A stretch of 64,000 nucleotides of DNA from Streptomyces sp. XM4193 (lineage in GTDB: Bacteria; Actinomycetota; Actinomycetes; Streptomycetales; Streptomycetaceae). Below the pieces are notes generated by a model that saw only the letters and a list, made by a program, of their open reading frames with translations, had not been told where the DNA came from and ran no database searches. Made by a program: the position numbers and the translations under genes. The stretch is taken from positions 124,001 through 188,000 of the forward strand of contig NZ_JALLGK010000003.1 of assembly GCF_023072595.1 (NCBI RefSeq). Direction: 5' to 3'. Below, one piece after another: positions 23,291 through 32,172 of the stretch. How positions within the stretch are numbered: position 1 is the first letter of the stretch; every line of letters starts with the position of its first letter.

Positions 23291-26116
23291 ATGGATCTCG
23301 CAGCGGAGCTACGGAAGAACGTGCGCGGCGACGTGGAGTTCGATGCCGCGAGTCGCGCCCTGATGACGATGGACGCCTCCAACTACCGCCGCGTCCCCGT
23401 CGGTGTGGTCGCGCCCAGGGACGCGGAGGACGTGGCCGCGGCGCTGGCCGTCTGCCGTGCGCACGACACCCCGATCGTGGCGCGCGGCGCGGGCACCAGC
23501 ATCGCCGGGCAGGCGACGGGGACCGGCGTCGTACTGGACTTCACCCGGTACATGAACCGCATCCTCTCCCTGGACCCGCACGCCGGCTCGGCCGTCGTGC
23601 AGCCCGGCGTCATCCTCGACACTCTGCGGGACGCGGCCTCCGTCCACGGCCTCACCTTCGGGCCCGACCCCTCCACCCACAGCCGCTGCACCCTCGGCGG
23701 GATGATCGGCAACAACTCCTGCGGCGCGCACTCCGTCGCGTGGGGCACCACCGCCGACAACGTCCAGCACCTCGACGTCCTCACCGCCGACGGCACCCCC
23801 GCCCGCCTCGCACCCGGCGGCGAGGGCGTGCCGGCCGCGCTGCGGGAGCCGGTCACCGCACTGGTGGCGCGCGAACTCGCCCGGCTGCGCACCGGGTTCC
23901 CGGAACTGCCGCGCCGCATCTCCGGCTACGCGCTCGACGCCCTGCTGCCCGAGAACGGCGAGAACTGGGCACGTGCGCACTGCGGCAGCGAGGGCACCCT
24001 CGCGCTGCTCACCGAGGCCCGGGTCACCCTGGTGCAGACCCCGGCCGCCCGGGTGCTCGCGGTGCTCGGCTACCCGGACGAGACCGCCGCGGCCGAGGCG
24101 GCGTCCGCACTGCTGACGCACGGGCCGCTGACCGTCGAGGGCATGGCGAACGATCTGGTCGGCCCCTCCGCCCGCGCCTCGCTGCCGCGCGGCGGCGCCT
24201 GGCTCTTCGTCGAGGTGGGCGGATCCGACGAGGGCGCCGCGCGGTCCGCCGCCGAGCAGCTGTGCACCGCCGCGGCCTCGGACGGCACGACCGACCACGC
24301 GCTGATCGTCGAACCCGCAGCCCAGCGCGCGCTGTGGCGCATCCGCGAGGACGCCTCCGGCACCGGAACCCGGCTGGCGGACGGCAGCGAGGCGTGGCCC
24401 GGCTGGGAGGACTGCGCGGTCCCGCCCGCCCGACTCGGCGCCTATCTGCGGGACTTCCGCGCGCTGCTCACCGAGTACGGGCTGCGCGGACTGCCGTACG
24501 GCCACTTCGGCGACGGCTGCATCCATGTGCGGATCGACTTCGACCTGATGAGCGATCAGGGCATCGCTGTATTCCGAAAGTTCAGCACCGAACTGGCCAA
24601 GACAGTGGTGGCGCACGGCGGTTCGCTCTCCGGCGAGCACGGCGACGGACAGGCCCGCGCCGAGCTGCTGCCCACCATGTACGGGCCCGAACTCGTGCGC
24701 GTCTTCGGTGAGTTCAAAGACCTCTGGGACCCGACGAACATGCTCAACCCGGGAATCCTCGCCCGCCCGCACCGACTGGACGAGAACCTCCGCTTCGAAG
24801 TCCTGCCCCGCACGCCGCCCGAGACCGCCTTCGCCTACCCGCACGACGGCGGCGACTTCTCGGCCGCCGTCCGCCGCTGCGTGGGCGTCGCCAAATGCCG
24901 GAACACCAGCGCGGGCGCGGGCGTCATGTGCCCCTCCTTCCGGGCCACCGGCGAGGAGCAGCACTCCACCCGCGGCCGGGCCCGACTGCTGCACGAGATG
25001 CTCGCCGGCGACGTCGTCAAGGACGGCTGGCAGTCCGACGAGGTCGACGAGGCCCTCGACCTCTGCCTGTCCTGCAAGGGCTGCCGCAGCGACTGCCCGG
25101 TCGGCGTCGACATGGCCACCTACAAGGCCGAGTTCCTGCACCAGCGCTACCGCGGACGCCTGCGTCCGGCAGCGCACTACGCGATGGGCCGGCTTCCGCT
25201 CTGGCTGCGCCTGACCGACGTCCTGCGCGCCGCACCGCTGCTCAACCTGCTCGCCCGCACCCCGCTGGCCGCCGTCGCCAAACGACTGGGCGGAATCGCA
25301 CCGGAACGCGACATCCCCGAAGTCGCCGCGCGCTCCTTCGTCCGCCGGTGGCGGGGGCGCGGGGACCGCCGCGAGCACGGCGACGGACAGCGGGTCGTGC
25401 TGTGGCCGGACACCTTCACCAACCACCTCTCCCCGGAAGCCGGTGAGGCCGCGGTCGAGGTCTTCCACGACGCGGGGCTGCGGATCGCGGTGCCGCCCAA
25501 ACCGGTCTGCTGCGGGCTGACGTACGTCACCACCGGTCAACTCGACCTGGCCCGCGCCACGTTGACCCACACCCTGGACGTGATGGAGCCGGCGATCCGC
25601 GCCGGGCTGCCCGTCGCCGTACTGGAGCCGCCGTGCGCCGCGGCGCTCCGCACTGACCTGCCCGAACTCCTGCCGGACGACCCGCGCGCCGCCCGACTCG
25701 CCGGCCTGGTGCGAACGTTCGCCGAGACGCTGGAGAGCTGCGCCCCCGACTGGCAGCCGCCGAGGCTGGACCGGCCCGTCGCCGGCCAGAACCACTGCCA
25801 CCAGCACGCCGTGCTCGGCGACCGCGCCGACCGTGAACTGCGCGAACGCGCGGGCCTCACCGGCCAGTTGTCCGCGGGCTGCTGCGGACTGGCGGGCAAC
25901 TTCGGCTTCGAGAAGGGCCATTACGAGGTCTCCGCCGCCTGCGCCGAGGACACCCTGCTGCCCGCCGTACGCGCCGCCGAACCCGGCACCGAACTCCTCG
26001 CGGACGGCTACTCCTGCCGCACCCAGCTGCAGCAGCTCGCCGGCCTCCGCAGCCGCCACCTGGCCGAGGTCCTCGCCGAAGGCCTCCACACCACCCGCGC
26101 CGAGGAACTTCCGTGA
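23291..26116 (+). CDS. FAD- and Fe-S-binding 2-hydroxyacid dehydrogenase (D-lactate/glycolate type)
   Basis: 941 residues fusing a GlcD-like flavoprotein to a GlcF/GlpC-like Fe-S module. The PCMH-type FAD domain shows GAGTSIAGQATGTGVVLDF and GGMIGNNSCGAHS. The C-terminal cap has HGGSLSGEHGDGQAR. Two cysteine clusters near residues 535-600 (CVGVAKCRNTSAGAGVMC; CLSCKGCRSDCPVG) bind [4Fe-4S]. Two CCG-domain cysteine motifs follow (VCCGLTYVTTGQL; GCCGLAGNFGFE). The likely reaction is oxidation of D-lactate or another D-2-hydroxyacid with electrons to the quinone pool. GTG at 23285 or 23276 are alternative starts closer to a GAGG box. Confidence 0.88.
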   Translation: MDLAAELRKNVRGDVEFDAASRALMTMDASNYRRVPVGVVAPRDAEDVAAALAVCRAHDTPIVARGAGTSIAGQATGTGVVLDFTRYMNRILSLDPHAGSAVVQPGVILDTLRDAASVHGLTFGPDPSTHSRCTLGGMIGNNSCGAHSVAWGTTADNVQHLDVLTADGTPARLAPGGEGVPAALREPVTALVARELARLRTGFPELPRRISGYALDALLPENGENWARAHCGSEGTLALLTEARVTLVQTPAARVLAVLGYPDETAAAEAASALLTHGPLTVEGMANDLVGPSARASLPRGGAWLFVEVGGSDEGAARSAAEQLCTAAASDGTTDHALIVEPAAQRALWRIREDASGTGTRLADGSEAWPGWEDCAVPPARLGAYLRDFRALLTEYGLRGLPYGHFGDGCIHVRIDFDLMSDQGIAVFRKFSTELAKTVVAHGGSLSGEHGDGQARAELLPTMYGPELVRVFGEFKDLWDPTNMLNPGILARPHRLDENLRFEVLPRTPPETAFAYPHDGGDFSAAVRRCVGVAKCRNTSAGAGVMCPSFRATGEEQHSTRGRARLLHEMLAGDVVKDGWQSDEVDEALDLCLSCKGCRSDCPVGVDMATYKAEFLHQRYRGRLRPAAHYAMGRLPLWLRLTDVLRAAPLLNLLARTPLAAVAKRLGGIAPERDIPEVAARSFVRRWRGRGDRREHGDGQRVVLWPDTFTNHLSPEAGEAAVEVFHDAGLRIAVPPKPVCCGLTYVTTGQLDLARATLTHTLDVMEPAIRAGLPVAVLEPPCAAALRTDLPELLPDDPRAARLAGLVRTFAETLESCAPDWQPPRLDRPVAGQNHCHQHAVLGDRADRELRERAGLTGQLSAGCCGLAGNFGFEKGHYEVSAACAEDTLLPAVRAAEPGTELLADGYSCRTQLQQLAGLRSRHLAEVLAEGLHTTRAEELP

Positions 26117-26197
26117 GGAAGGGGGCTGTTGACGGGGTCCGGCGCTCGGTGCGTTCGGTGCTCGGCGCTCGGGCGGGGTGACCGCGCTCGGGCGGGC

Positions 26198-26662
26198 CTA
26201 GCTCTCGGAGGTGAGCTTCTGTGCGATGCGGCCGAGGGTGGTGAGCTCGTCGGGGGTGAGGCGGTCGACGAAGTGCCGGCGCACGGAGGCGACGTGGGAG
26301 GGGGCGGCCTCCCGGAGGGTGTCCCGGCCGGTCGCGGTGAGGGTGAGCAGGCAGCCGCGTCCGTCGGACGGGTCGGGGTCGCGGCGGATGAGGCCGCGGG
26401 CCTCCATGCGGGAGGTGTGCCGCGACAGCCGGCTGCGCGACCAGCCCATCTTGGCCGCCTGCGCGTGCAGCGGGCTGGTGCCGTCCGGGTGCTCGGACAG
26501 GGTGCTGAGCACCTCGTAGTCCGGTTCGGAGAGGCCGAGTTCGGCCAGGTCCTGCGCGGTGCGGACCTGGACGGCGGTGACCATGCGCAGATACGCCCGC
26601 CAGTCGCGTTCCTCCTCGGACGTCAGCCAGTCGACGGGTGGAGCATCCTCGTTCGTTGACAT
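26198..26662 (-). CDS. MarR family transcriptional regulator
   Basis: 154 residues. The winged helix spans about residues 40-110 (SEPDYEVLSTLSEHPDGTSP, HAQAAKMGWSRSRLSRHTSRMEARGLIRRDPDPSDGRG), with the MarR wing Asp-Gly-Arg-Gly. It probably represses itself and the divergent FMN reductase-GNAT gene, since TAACC-N8-GGTTA lies in the 30-bp gap. No Shine-Dalgarno is present. TAGCTT ends 6 nt before the ATG and TTGTCA lies 19 nt further up, so the mRNA is probably leaderless. Confidence 0.9.
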   Translation of the reverse strand: MSTNEDAPPVDWLTSEEERDWRAYLRMVTAVQVRTAQDLAELGLSEPDYEVLSTLSEHPDGTSPLHAQAAKMGWSRSRLSRHTSRMEARGLIRRDPDPSDGRGCLLTLTATGRDTLREAAPSHVASVRRHFVDRLTPDELTTLGRIAQKLTSES

Positions 26663-26692
26663 GTAACCAAGCTACCGGTTAATTTCATTTCC
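26656..26692 (+). promoter_or_regulatory. Leaderless promoter with embedded MarR-type operator
   Basis: TTGACA (26656-26661, full consensus) and TAATTT (26680-26685) are 18 nt apart. TAATTT ends 7 nt before the ATG at 26693, so transcription should start at the start codon. TAACC (26664-26668) and GGTTA (26677-26681) form an inverted repeat with an 8-nt spacer inside this promoter. The minus-strand MarR promoter elements (TAGCTT, TTGTCA) overlap it, so one bound dimer could repress both genes. Confidence 0.75.
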
Positions 26693-27757
26693 ATGACAAT
26701 GAAACGCCTCCGTGTCCTCGTTCTGGTGTGCAGCACCCGCCCCCGGGCGCTCGGTCCGCTCGTCGGGCAGTGGCTGACCGACTCACTCGGGTCGAGCGCC
26801 GAGAGCCTGGGCGTGGACCTCGTCCCCGTCTCCCTCGGCGATCTCGACCTGCCGTTCCTCGACGAGGAGGAGCACCCCTCCACCGGCGTCCACCACCACG
26901 AACACACCCGTCGCTGGAGCCGGATCGTGGACGAGGCGGACGGCTTCGTCGTCGTGACGCCCGAGTACAACTACGGGATGCCCGCGACGCTCAAGAACGC
27001 CCTGGACTTCCTGGGGCCCGAGTGGGCCTGGAAGCCGGTGGGCTTCGTCAGCTACGGCCACACCTCGGCCGGAACCCGCGCGGTCCAGCACGCGAAGCAG
27101 GTGGTGACGACGCTGCGGTTGGTCCCGCTGGGGGCCACCGTGGCGCTGCGGATCGCGGACGCCATGCCCGGCGACCGGCTGGAGCCCGCGGCGCGCCACG
27201 CGGAAGCCGCCCGCGGTCTGTTGGTCGAACTGGCAAACCTCGCAAGGGCGTTGACGCCGATGCGGGAGCAGGCGCACGCCACCTCGGTCGAAGGGCCGCT
27301 GCCCGGTTCGTACGCGCGACGGCTCCGCCCCGACGACGCGCACGAGGTGACCGTGCTCCAGCGCTGCTGCTGGACGGAGGAGGCGATCGCCAACGACACC
27401 CTGGCGATTCCGGCGCTCCACGAGTCACCGGCCGATGTCCGCGACTGGCTGGGCGGTTGGCACACGACGGGCCTCTGGCGCCACGGCCGTCTCCTCGGCA
27501 TGGTCCGCACCCGGCGCGACGGCGCCGACCTGCACGTGGGGCGGCTCGCCGTCGCCCCCGACCTGCGCGGACGAGGTGTGGGGCGCTGGCTGCTGCGCGC
27601 GGCCGAGTCGGCCGGCGGAGACTGCGCCCGCATCGTCCTGACCACCGGGGCCGCCAGCCACCGCAACCTCTCCCTCTACCGCCGCCAGGGCTACGTTCCG
27701 CTGCCCGACGTCCACGGGGACGGCGTGGTGGGCCTGGTCAAGCCCGTGGCGGCCTGA
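26693..27757 (+). CDS. NADPH-dependent FMN reductase-GNAT acetyltransferase fusion
   Basis: 354 residues with two domains. Residues 1-185 are an NADPH:FMN reductase/flavodoxin-like fold (VLVCSTRPRALGPLV phosphate loop; TPEYNYGMPATLKNALDFLG). Residues about 205-354 are a GNAT domain (VGRLAVAPDLRGRGVGRWLLRAAE; SLYRRQGYVPL). Each domain looks complete. The fusion suggests reduction then N-acetylation of one compound, such as a nitro- or quinone-type drug; this is inferred. It is controlled with the adjacent MarR gene by a shared promoter/operator. Confidence 0.88.
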   Translation: MTMKRLRVLVLVCSTRPRALGPLVGQWLTDSLGSSAESLGVDLVPVSLGDLDLPFLDEEEHPSTGVHHHEHTRRWSRIVDEADGFVVVTPEYNYGMPATLKNALDFLGPEWAWKPVGFVSYGHTSAGTRAVQHAKQVVTTLRLVPLGATVALRIADAMPGDRLEPAARHAEAARGLLVELANLARALTPMREQAHATSVEGPLPGSYARRLRPDDAHEVTVLQRCCWTEEAIANDTLAIPALHESPADVRDWLGGWHTTGLWRHGRLLGMVRTRRDGADLHVGRLAVAPDLRGRGVGRWLLRAAESAGGDCARIVLTTGAASHRNLSLYRRQGYVPLPDVHGDGVVGLVKPVAA

Positions 27758-28079
27758 CCGGCGGTCGGCTGCGGGGCGACTGCGGGGTGACTGCGCACGG
27801 GGTGCGGGCCTGCGGGCGTACGGGTGCGGGCGTACGGGTGCGGGCGATCGGGCGGAGACGTGCGGGCGGGGGTACGGGTGAAGGCGTGCGGGCCGGCGGG
27901 TGTGGGCGAGGCGGGGTGAACGGCCGGTGTGCGCCCGGGTGTTGGGCCGGGGCGTGTCGCGTGTCCGTCTTCTCGCCTCTTCCCTCCCGCATGAGGCTTT
28001 TGGCTTCATTGGACGGGTGCGATGATCTTTTCGGGGTGCGGGCACAGTGTTCCGGGCCCGGGGGCGAAGGGGGAGCACG
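27758..28079. other. 322-nt intergenic region with short direct repeats
   Basis: GCGGGCGTACGGGT-type direct repeats (27800-27850) are followed by a more AT-rich stretch near 27995-28030 that probably contains the kinase promoter. No gene supported. Confidence 0.45.
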
Positions 28080-30275
28080 GTGCAGGCGCTCAGGAGTGTC
28101 GATCCGCAACGGATCGGCCCGTACCGGCTGTTGGCGCGGCTCGGCGAGGGCGGGATGGGTACGGTCTACCTCGCCCAGGACGCCCGCGGGCAGCGGGTCG
28201 CGCTGAAGGCGATCCGTGCGGACGCCTCGCGGGAGGACGGTTTCCGGGCGCGGTTCGTCCGGGAGATCGAGCACGCGGGACGTGTCGACTCGCCGTGGAC
28301 CGCGCGCGTCCTCGACTCGGAGCCGGGCGCGGAAGGGCGGGAGCCGTGGGTGGCCACGGAGTTCGTGCCCGGCCCCTCCCTGCAGGAACTCGTCGCGGGC
28401 CAGGGCCCGTTGCCCGTGCGCAGCGCCGCTGCCCTGGGGGCGGGGCTGGCTCGGGCGCTGGACGCGGTGCACGGGGCGGGGCTGGTGCACCGGGACCTCA
28501 AACCGTCGAACGTGATGATGGGCGTGGACGGCCCTCGGCTGGTCGACTTCGGTGTCGCGCGGCTGGTGGACGCCTCCACCACCGGAGGCCTCACACGTAC
28601 GGGCGCCTCGGTCGGCTCGCCCGGCTACATGTCGCCCGAGCAGGTGCTCGGCAGGCATGTGACCTCGGCGACGGACGTGTTCTGTCTGGGCGGGGTGCTC
28701 GTCTTCGCGACCACCGGTCGGCTGCCCTTCCCGATCGACGACACCGCCAACCAGTACGCGTTGATGTTCGCGGTGGTCCAGGACGAGCCCGAACTGAGCG
28801 ATGTGCCACAGGAGTTGCACACACTTATCACCGCATGTCTGGCGAAGGACGCCGCTGCCCGTCCTGAAGTCGACGCTCTCGTGGACGAGTTGGCCGAGCA
28901 CGCGGCCAACGGGCCCGGGACGGGCGTCACTTCGGAGCCCTGGTTGCCCGCGCGGGCCCTGGTCGAGGTGGCGAGGATCGCGCAGTACGCGGTGACCCGG
29001 GGAGTCTGGCGCGCCGACGAGACCGTCCCCGAAGGCGCCACCGCAGCAGGCCCCGAGGGCGGCCCGGCGGACGCCGGCCCCGACCCCGCAGCGGACGCCG
29101 GCCCCGACCCCGCAGCGGCCGACGCCGGCCCCGGCTCGGGCGCCGGGCCCGGCCGTCGCGGCGCCGCGGACCCTCGAATCGCCGGCCCCCGAGCAGCGGA
29201 CGACCCCCGAGCCGCCGCCTCCCGAGCGGCGGACTCCGGGGCGGCGGACGAGACCGTCGCGCCGCAACCGCCCCCGCCCACCCGGGTGGAGACCGGCGCG
29301 CCCGCCCGGCCGTCGCAGTCGCCCCCGCCGTCCCGGCCACCGTCGCGCCCGCAGCCCCGACAGACGCCGTCGGTCCCGCCCGTACCGCCCTCGCCCGTAC
29401 CGCCGCAGCCGGAGCCGCCTGCCGCGCCGGTGCCGCCTGCCGCGCCGGTGCCGCCTGCCGCGCCGGTGCCGCCGGATCACGTCGTACGAGCGGGCGCCCA
29501 CTACGTCGCGCCGCCCTCCGGTGTGCACCGCGCGGTGCCGGCCGGCTGGGGCGGTGCTCGGCCTGCGGTGCGCTCGCCGTACGCCTGGGCCACCGCGCTG
29601 TACTGGGTGCTCGGCCTGTACACCGCGTTGAAGTGCGGGATCGTGCTCGCCTTCGCCGGTCACTCGGGCGAGATCTCGCAGTGGAAGGAGAAGAACTGGG
29701 CCGACTGGGAGGAGATCGACGCGGTGCTGGGCAGCGTCGGCCTGCTGATGGGCCTGGACTCGCTGATGCTGTTGGTGTTCATCGCGCTGCTGATCACCTG
29801 GTTCTGGCATGTGCGGAGCAACGCGGAGGCGTTCAGGCCGGGGGAGTGCCGCTACTCGACGGGGATGGCGGTCGGCGGCTGGTTCATTCCGCTCGCCTTC
29901 TGGGTGCTTCCCTACCAGATCGCCCGCGACGTCTGGCACGCCTCGCTTCACCGGGGCCCCGACCACGAGTCGGATCTGCGCAGTTGGAGCGCCGGGCACG
30001 CGTGGCAAGGCCAGGTGCTGCTGCGCTGGTGGTGGGCGATGTACGTGGTGAGCGGCTTCGCCGGGCTCGGGCTCTACGGGGTCGCGGCGGCGATGGAGGG
30101 GGCGCCGGACCGGGAGGCCAACCTCGTCGACTTCGATCTGATGATCTCGATGGCCGACTGGGCGATCGTGCTCAACCTGCTCTGGATTCCCCTGCTGATC
30201 CTGACGATCGTGGTGGTCCGTCGGCTCACCGAGTTGCAGGGCCACCGGGCGTGGGAGCTGCGCGAGGGGCGTTGA
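28080..30275 (+). CDS. Ser/Thr protein kinase with proline-rich linker and DUF4328 membrane domain
   Basis: 731 residues. The kinase domain (about 10-270) has the glycine loop LGEGGMGTVYLA, the VAIK-type Lys (VALKAI), the catalytic loop HRDLKPSNV (H137), DFGVAR and the SPEQ of the APE region, so it should be active. A ~190-residue Pro/Ala-rich linker follows, with repeated Pro-Val-Pro-Pro-Ala-Ala units (29415-29470). The C-terminal ~240 residues contain four to five helices of DUF4328 (YAWATALYWVLGLYTALKCG; WFWHVRSNAE; WHASLHRGPD), replacing the PASTA sensor of PknB kinases. The GTG at 28080 has GGGGGAG upstream. Monocistronic. Confidence 0.9.
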   Translation: MQALRSVDPQRIGPYRLLARLGEGGMGTVYLAQDARGQRVALKAIRADASREDGFRARFVREIEHAGRVDSPWTARVLDSEPGAEGREPWVATEFVPGPSLQELVAGQGPLPVRSAAALGAGLARALDAVHGAGLVHRDLKPSNVMMGVDGPRLVDFGVARLVDASTTGGLTRTGASVGSPGYMSPEQVLGRHVTSATDVFCLGGVLVFATTGRLPFPIDDTANQYALMFAVVQDEPELSDVPQELHTLITACLAKDAAARPEVDALVDELAEHAANGPGTGVTSEPWLPARALVEVARIAQYAVTRGVWRADETVPEGATAAGPEGGPADAGPDPAADAGPDPAAADAGPGSGAGPGRRGAADPRIAGPRAADDPRAAASRAADSGAADETVAPQPPPPTRVETGAPARPSQSPPPSRPPSRPQPRQTPSVPPVPPSPVPPQPEPPAAPVPPAAPVPPAAPVPPDHVVRAGAHYVAPPSGVHRAVPAGWGGARPAVRSPYAWATALYWVLGLYTALKCGIVLAFAGHSGEISQWKEKNWADWEEIDAVLGSVGLLMGLDSLMLLVFIALLITWFWHVRSNAEAFRPGECRYSTGMAVGGWFIPLAFWVLPYQIARDVWHASLHRGPDHESDLRSWSAGHAWQGQVLLRWWWAMYVVSGFAGLGLYGVAAAMEGAPDREANLVDFDLMISMADWAIVLNLLWIPLLILTIVVVRRLTELQGHRAWELREGR

Positions 30276-30407
30276 GGCGGGGCTCCCGGTGCGGCGGCCC
30301 GGCCCCGCGCGGGCACCGCGAGAGGTCAACGGGTCGCACGGAGCGAGCGGTGCCGAACCAGGAGAACAGGCCGCGCGGAGCGGGGCGGTGTCCGTGAAAC
30401 AAAAGAA

Positions 30408-30419
30408 CAAGCACGCTTG
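30408..30419. promoter_or_regulatory. Palindromic operator of the AtuA/acyl-CoA carboxylase operon
   Basis: CAAGC (30408-30412) and GCTTG (30415-30419) flank a central AC. A second inverted repeat GAAACAA/TTGTTTC (30396-30402, 30421-30427) brackets it. TTGATT (30417-30422) could be the -35, with CACGCT as a weak -10. The site is 56 bp upstream of the first gene of the operon whose last gene encodes a TetR regulator, the likely ligand. Confidence 0.6.
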
Positions 30420-30474
30420 ATTGTTTCTTCTCCGGCTGTCACGCTGACCGGGCGTCCACCGAGGAGGAACCGAC

Positions 30475-32172
30475 GTGCTGCGTATCGGCAACGCTTCCGG
30501 GTTCTACGGCGACCGCTTCGACGCGATGCGCGAGATGCTCGAAGGCGGTCCGCTCGACGTGCTGACCGGGGACTACCTGGCCGAGCTGACCATGCTCATC
30601 CTCGGCCGCGACCGGTTGAAGGACCCGGAGCGCGGCTGGGCGCGGACCTACGTCCGGCAGTTGGAAGAGACGCTGGTGCTCGCTCGCGAGCGGGACGTCA
30701 AGCTGGTCACCAACGCCGGTGGGCTCAACCCGGCCGGTCTCGCCGAGGCGGTCCGCGCGCTCGCCGAACGCCTCGGGGTGCCGGTCCGCATCGCCCGGGT
30801 CGAGGGTGACGATCTGCTCCAACGAGGCTGGGGCGAGGGCGTGTTGACCGCCAACGCCTACCTCGGCGGCGCCGGGGTGACCGCCGCGCTGCGGGCCGGT
30901 GCCGACCTCGTCGTGACCGGCCGGATCACCGACGCCGCCATGGTGACGGGCGCGGCGGCGGCCCATCACGGCTGGGAGCTGGGCGACTGGGACGAGCTGG
31001 CCGGCGCCACCGTCGCAGGCCATGTCCTGGAGTGCGGCACCCAGGCCACCGGCGGCAACTACGCGTTCTTCACCGAGCTGGACAGCGCCGAGAACCCGCT
31101 CGCGGCGCGCCGACTCGGCTTCCCGCTCGCCGAGATCCACGCGGACGGCAGCAGCGTCATCACCAAGCATCCGGGCACCGGCGGCGCCGTCACCACCGGT
31201 ACGGTCACCGCCCAACTCCTCTACGAAACCGGGCCCGTTCGCTATCTCGGACCCGATGTCACCACCCGGCTGGACACCGTGCGTCTCACCGAGGACGGGC
31301 CCGACCGGGTCCGTGTCGACGGGGTGCGCGGCGAGCCGCCGCCGCCGACGCTCAAGGTCGGCCTCACCGCGCTCGGCGGCCACCGCAACGAGGTGACCTT
31401 CGTGCTGACCGGCCTGGACATCGAGGCGAAGGCGGCCTGGCTGAAATCGCAGGTGGCCGCCGAGTTGCGCGGCCGGGAGCCGGCCGAGCTGCGCTGGACT
31501 CTGGCCCGTACCGACCACCGCGACGCGGCGGTGCAGGAGGAGGCCGCGGCGCTGCTGCGGCTGGTGGTGCGGGACACCGATCCCGAGCGGGTCGGCCGTG
31601 CGGTCAGCGGCGCGGCGATCGAGCTGGCGCTCGGCAGCGTCCCGGGCTTCCACGTCACCGCGCCGCCGGGCCGGGCGAGCCCGTACGGGGTGTTCCGCAG
31701 CGCACGGGTGCCGGTCGAGGAGGTGCCGCACACGGTCGTGCTCCCGGACGGGACACGGCAGTCCGCGCCGCTGCCGCCCGTCACCGGCGAGGTGCGCGAG
31801 GCGCCGGGCGCGGCGCTGCCGGAGCCGCTGCCGGACGGCCCCTGCCGGCGTGCGCCGCTCGGCCGGGTCGTCGGCGCGCGCTCCGGCGACAAGGGCGGGG
31901 ACGCCAACATCGGTCTCTGGGCGCGCGACGACGTCGGCTGGCGCTGGCTCGCCCACACGCTCACCGTCGAGCGGCTGCGCCAACTCCTGCCGGAGACGGC
32001 GCAGTTGGAGGTCGTACGCCATGTGCTGCCGAATCTGCGCGCGCTGAACTTCACCGTCGCGGGGCTGTTGGGGGAGGGCGTCGCCGCACAGGCCCGCTTC
32101 GACCCGCAGGCCAAGGCCCTCGGCGAATGGCTGCGCGCCCGTGAACTGGACATCCCGGAGGTGCTGTTGTGA
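30475..32172 (+). CDS. AtuA-family protein (DUF1446, acyclic terpene utilisation)
   Basis: 565 residues, full-length DUF1446. Family landmarks are the N-terminal IGNASGFYGDRFDA, TNAGGLNP, GRITDAA and ECGTQATGGNYAFF, with the C-terminal GRVVGARSGDKGGDANIGLWAR block. AtuA is needed for citronellol/geraniol degradation in Pseudomonas but its reaction is not known. The GTG start has GAGGAGGAA 6 nt upstream. It overlaps the next gene by 4 bp (GTGA) and heads a six-gene operon. Confidence 0.88.
   Translation: MLRIGNASGFYGDRFDAMREMLEGGPLDVLTGDYLAELTMLILGRDRLKDPERGWARTYVRQLEETLVLARERDVKLVTNAGGLNPAGLAEAVRALAERLGVPVRIARVEGDDLLQRGWGEGVLTANAYLGGAGVTAALRAGADLVVTGRITDAAMVTGAAAAHHGWELGDWDELAGATVAGHVLECGTQATGGNYAFFTELDSAENPLAARRLGFPLAEIHADGSSVITKHPGTGGAVTTGTVTAQLLYETGPVRYLGPDVTTRLDTVRLTEDGPDRVRVDGVRGEPPPPTLKVGLTALGGHRNEVTFVLTGLDIEAKAAWLKSQVAAELRGREPAELRWTLARTDHRDAAVQEEAAALLRLVVRDTDPERVGRAVSGAAIELALGSVPGFHVTAPPGRASPYGVFRSARVPVEEVPHTVVLPDGTRQSAPLPPVTGEVREAPGAALPEPLPDGPCRRAPLGRVVGARSGDKGGDANIGLWARDDVGWRWLAHTLTVERLRQLLPETAQLEVVRHVLPNLRALNFTVAGLLGEGVAAQARFDPQAKALGEWLRARELDIPEVLL

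Noticed and set aside
23309-26089. 926-codon minus-strand frame opposite the hydroxyacid dehydrogenase
   Set aside because: Antisense shadow of a well-supported gene; no domain, no start signals.
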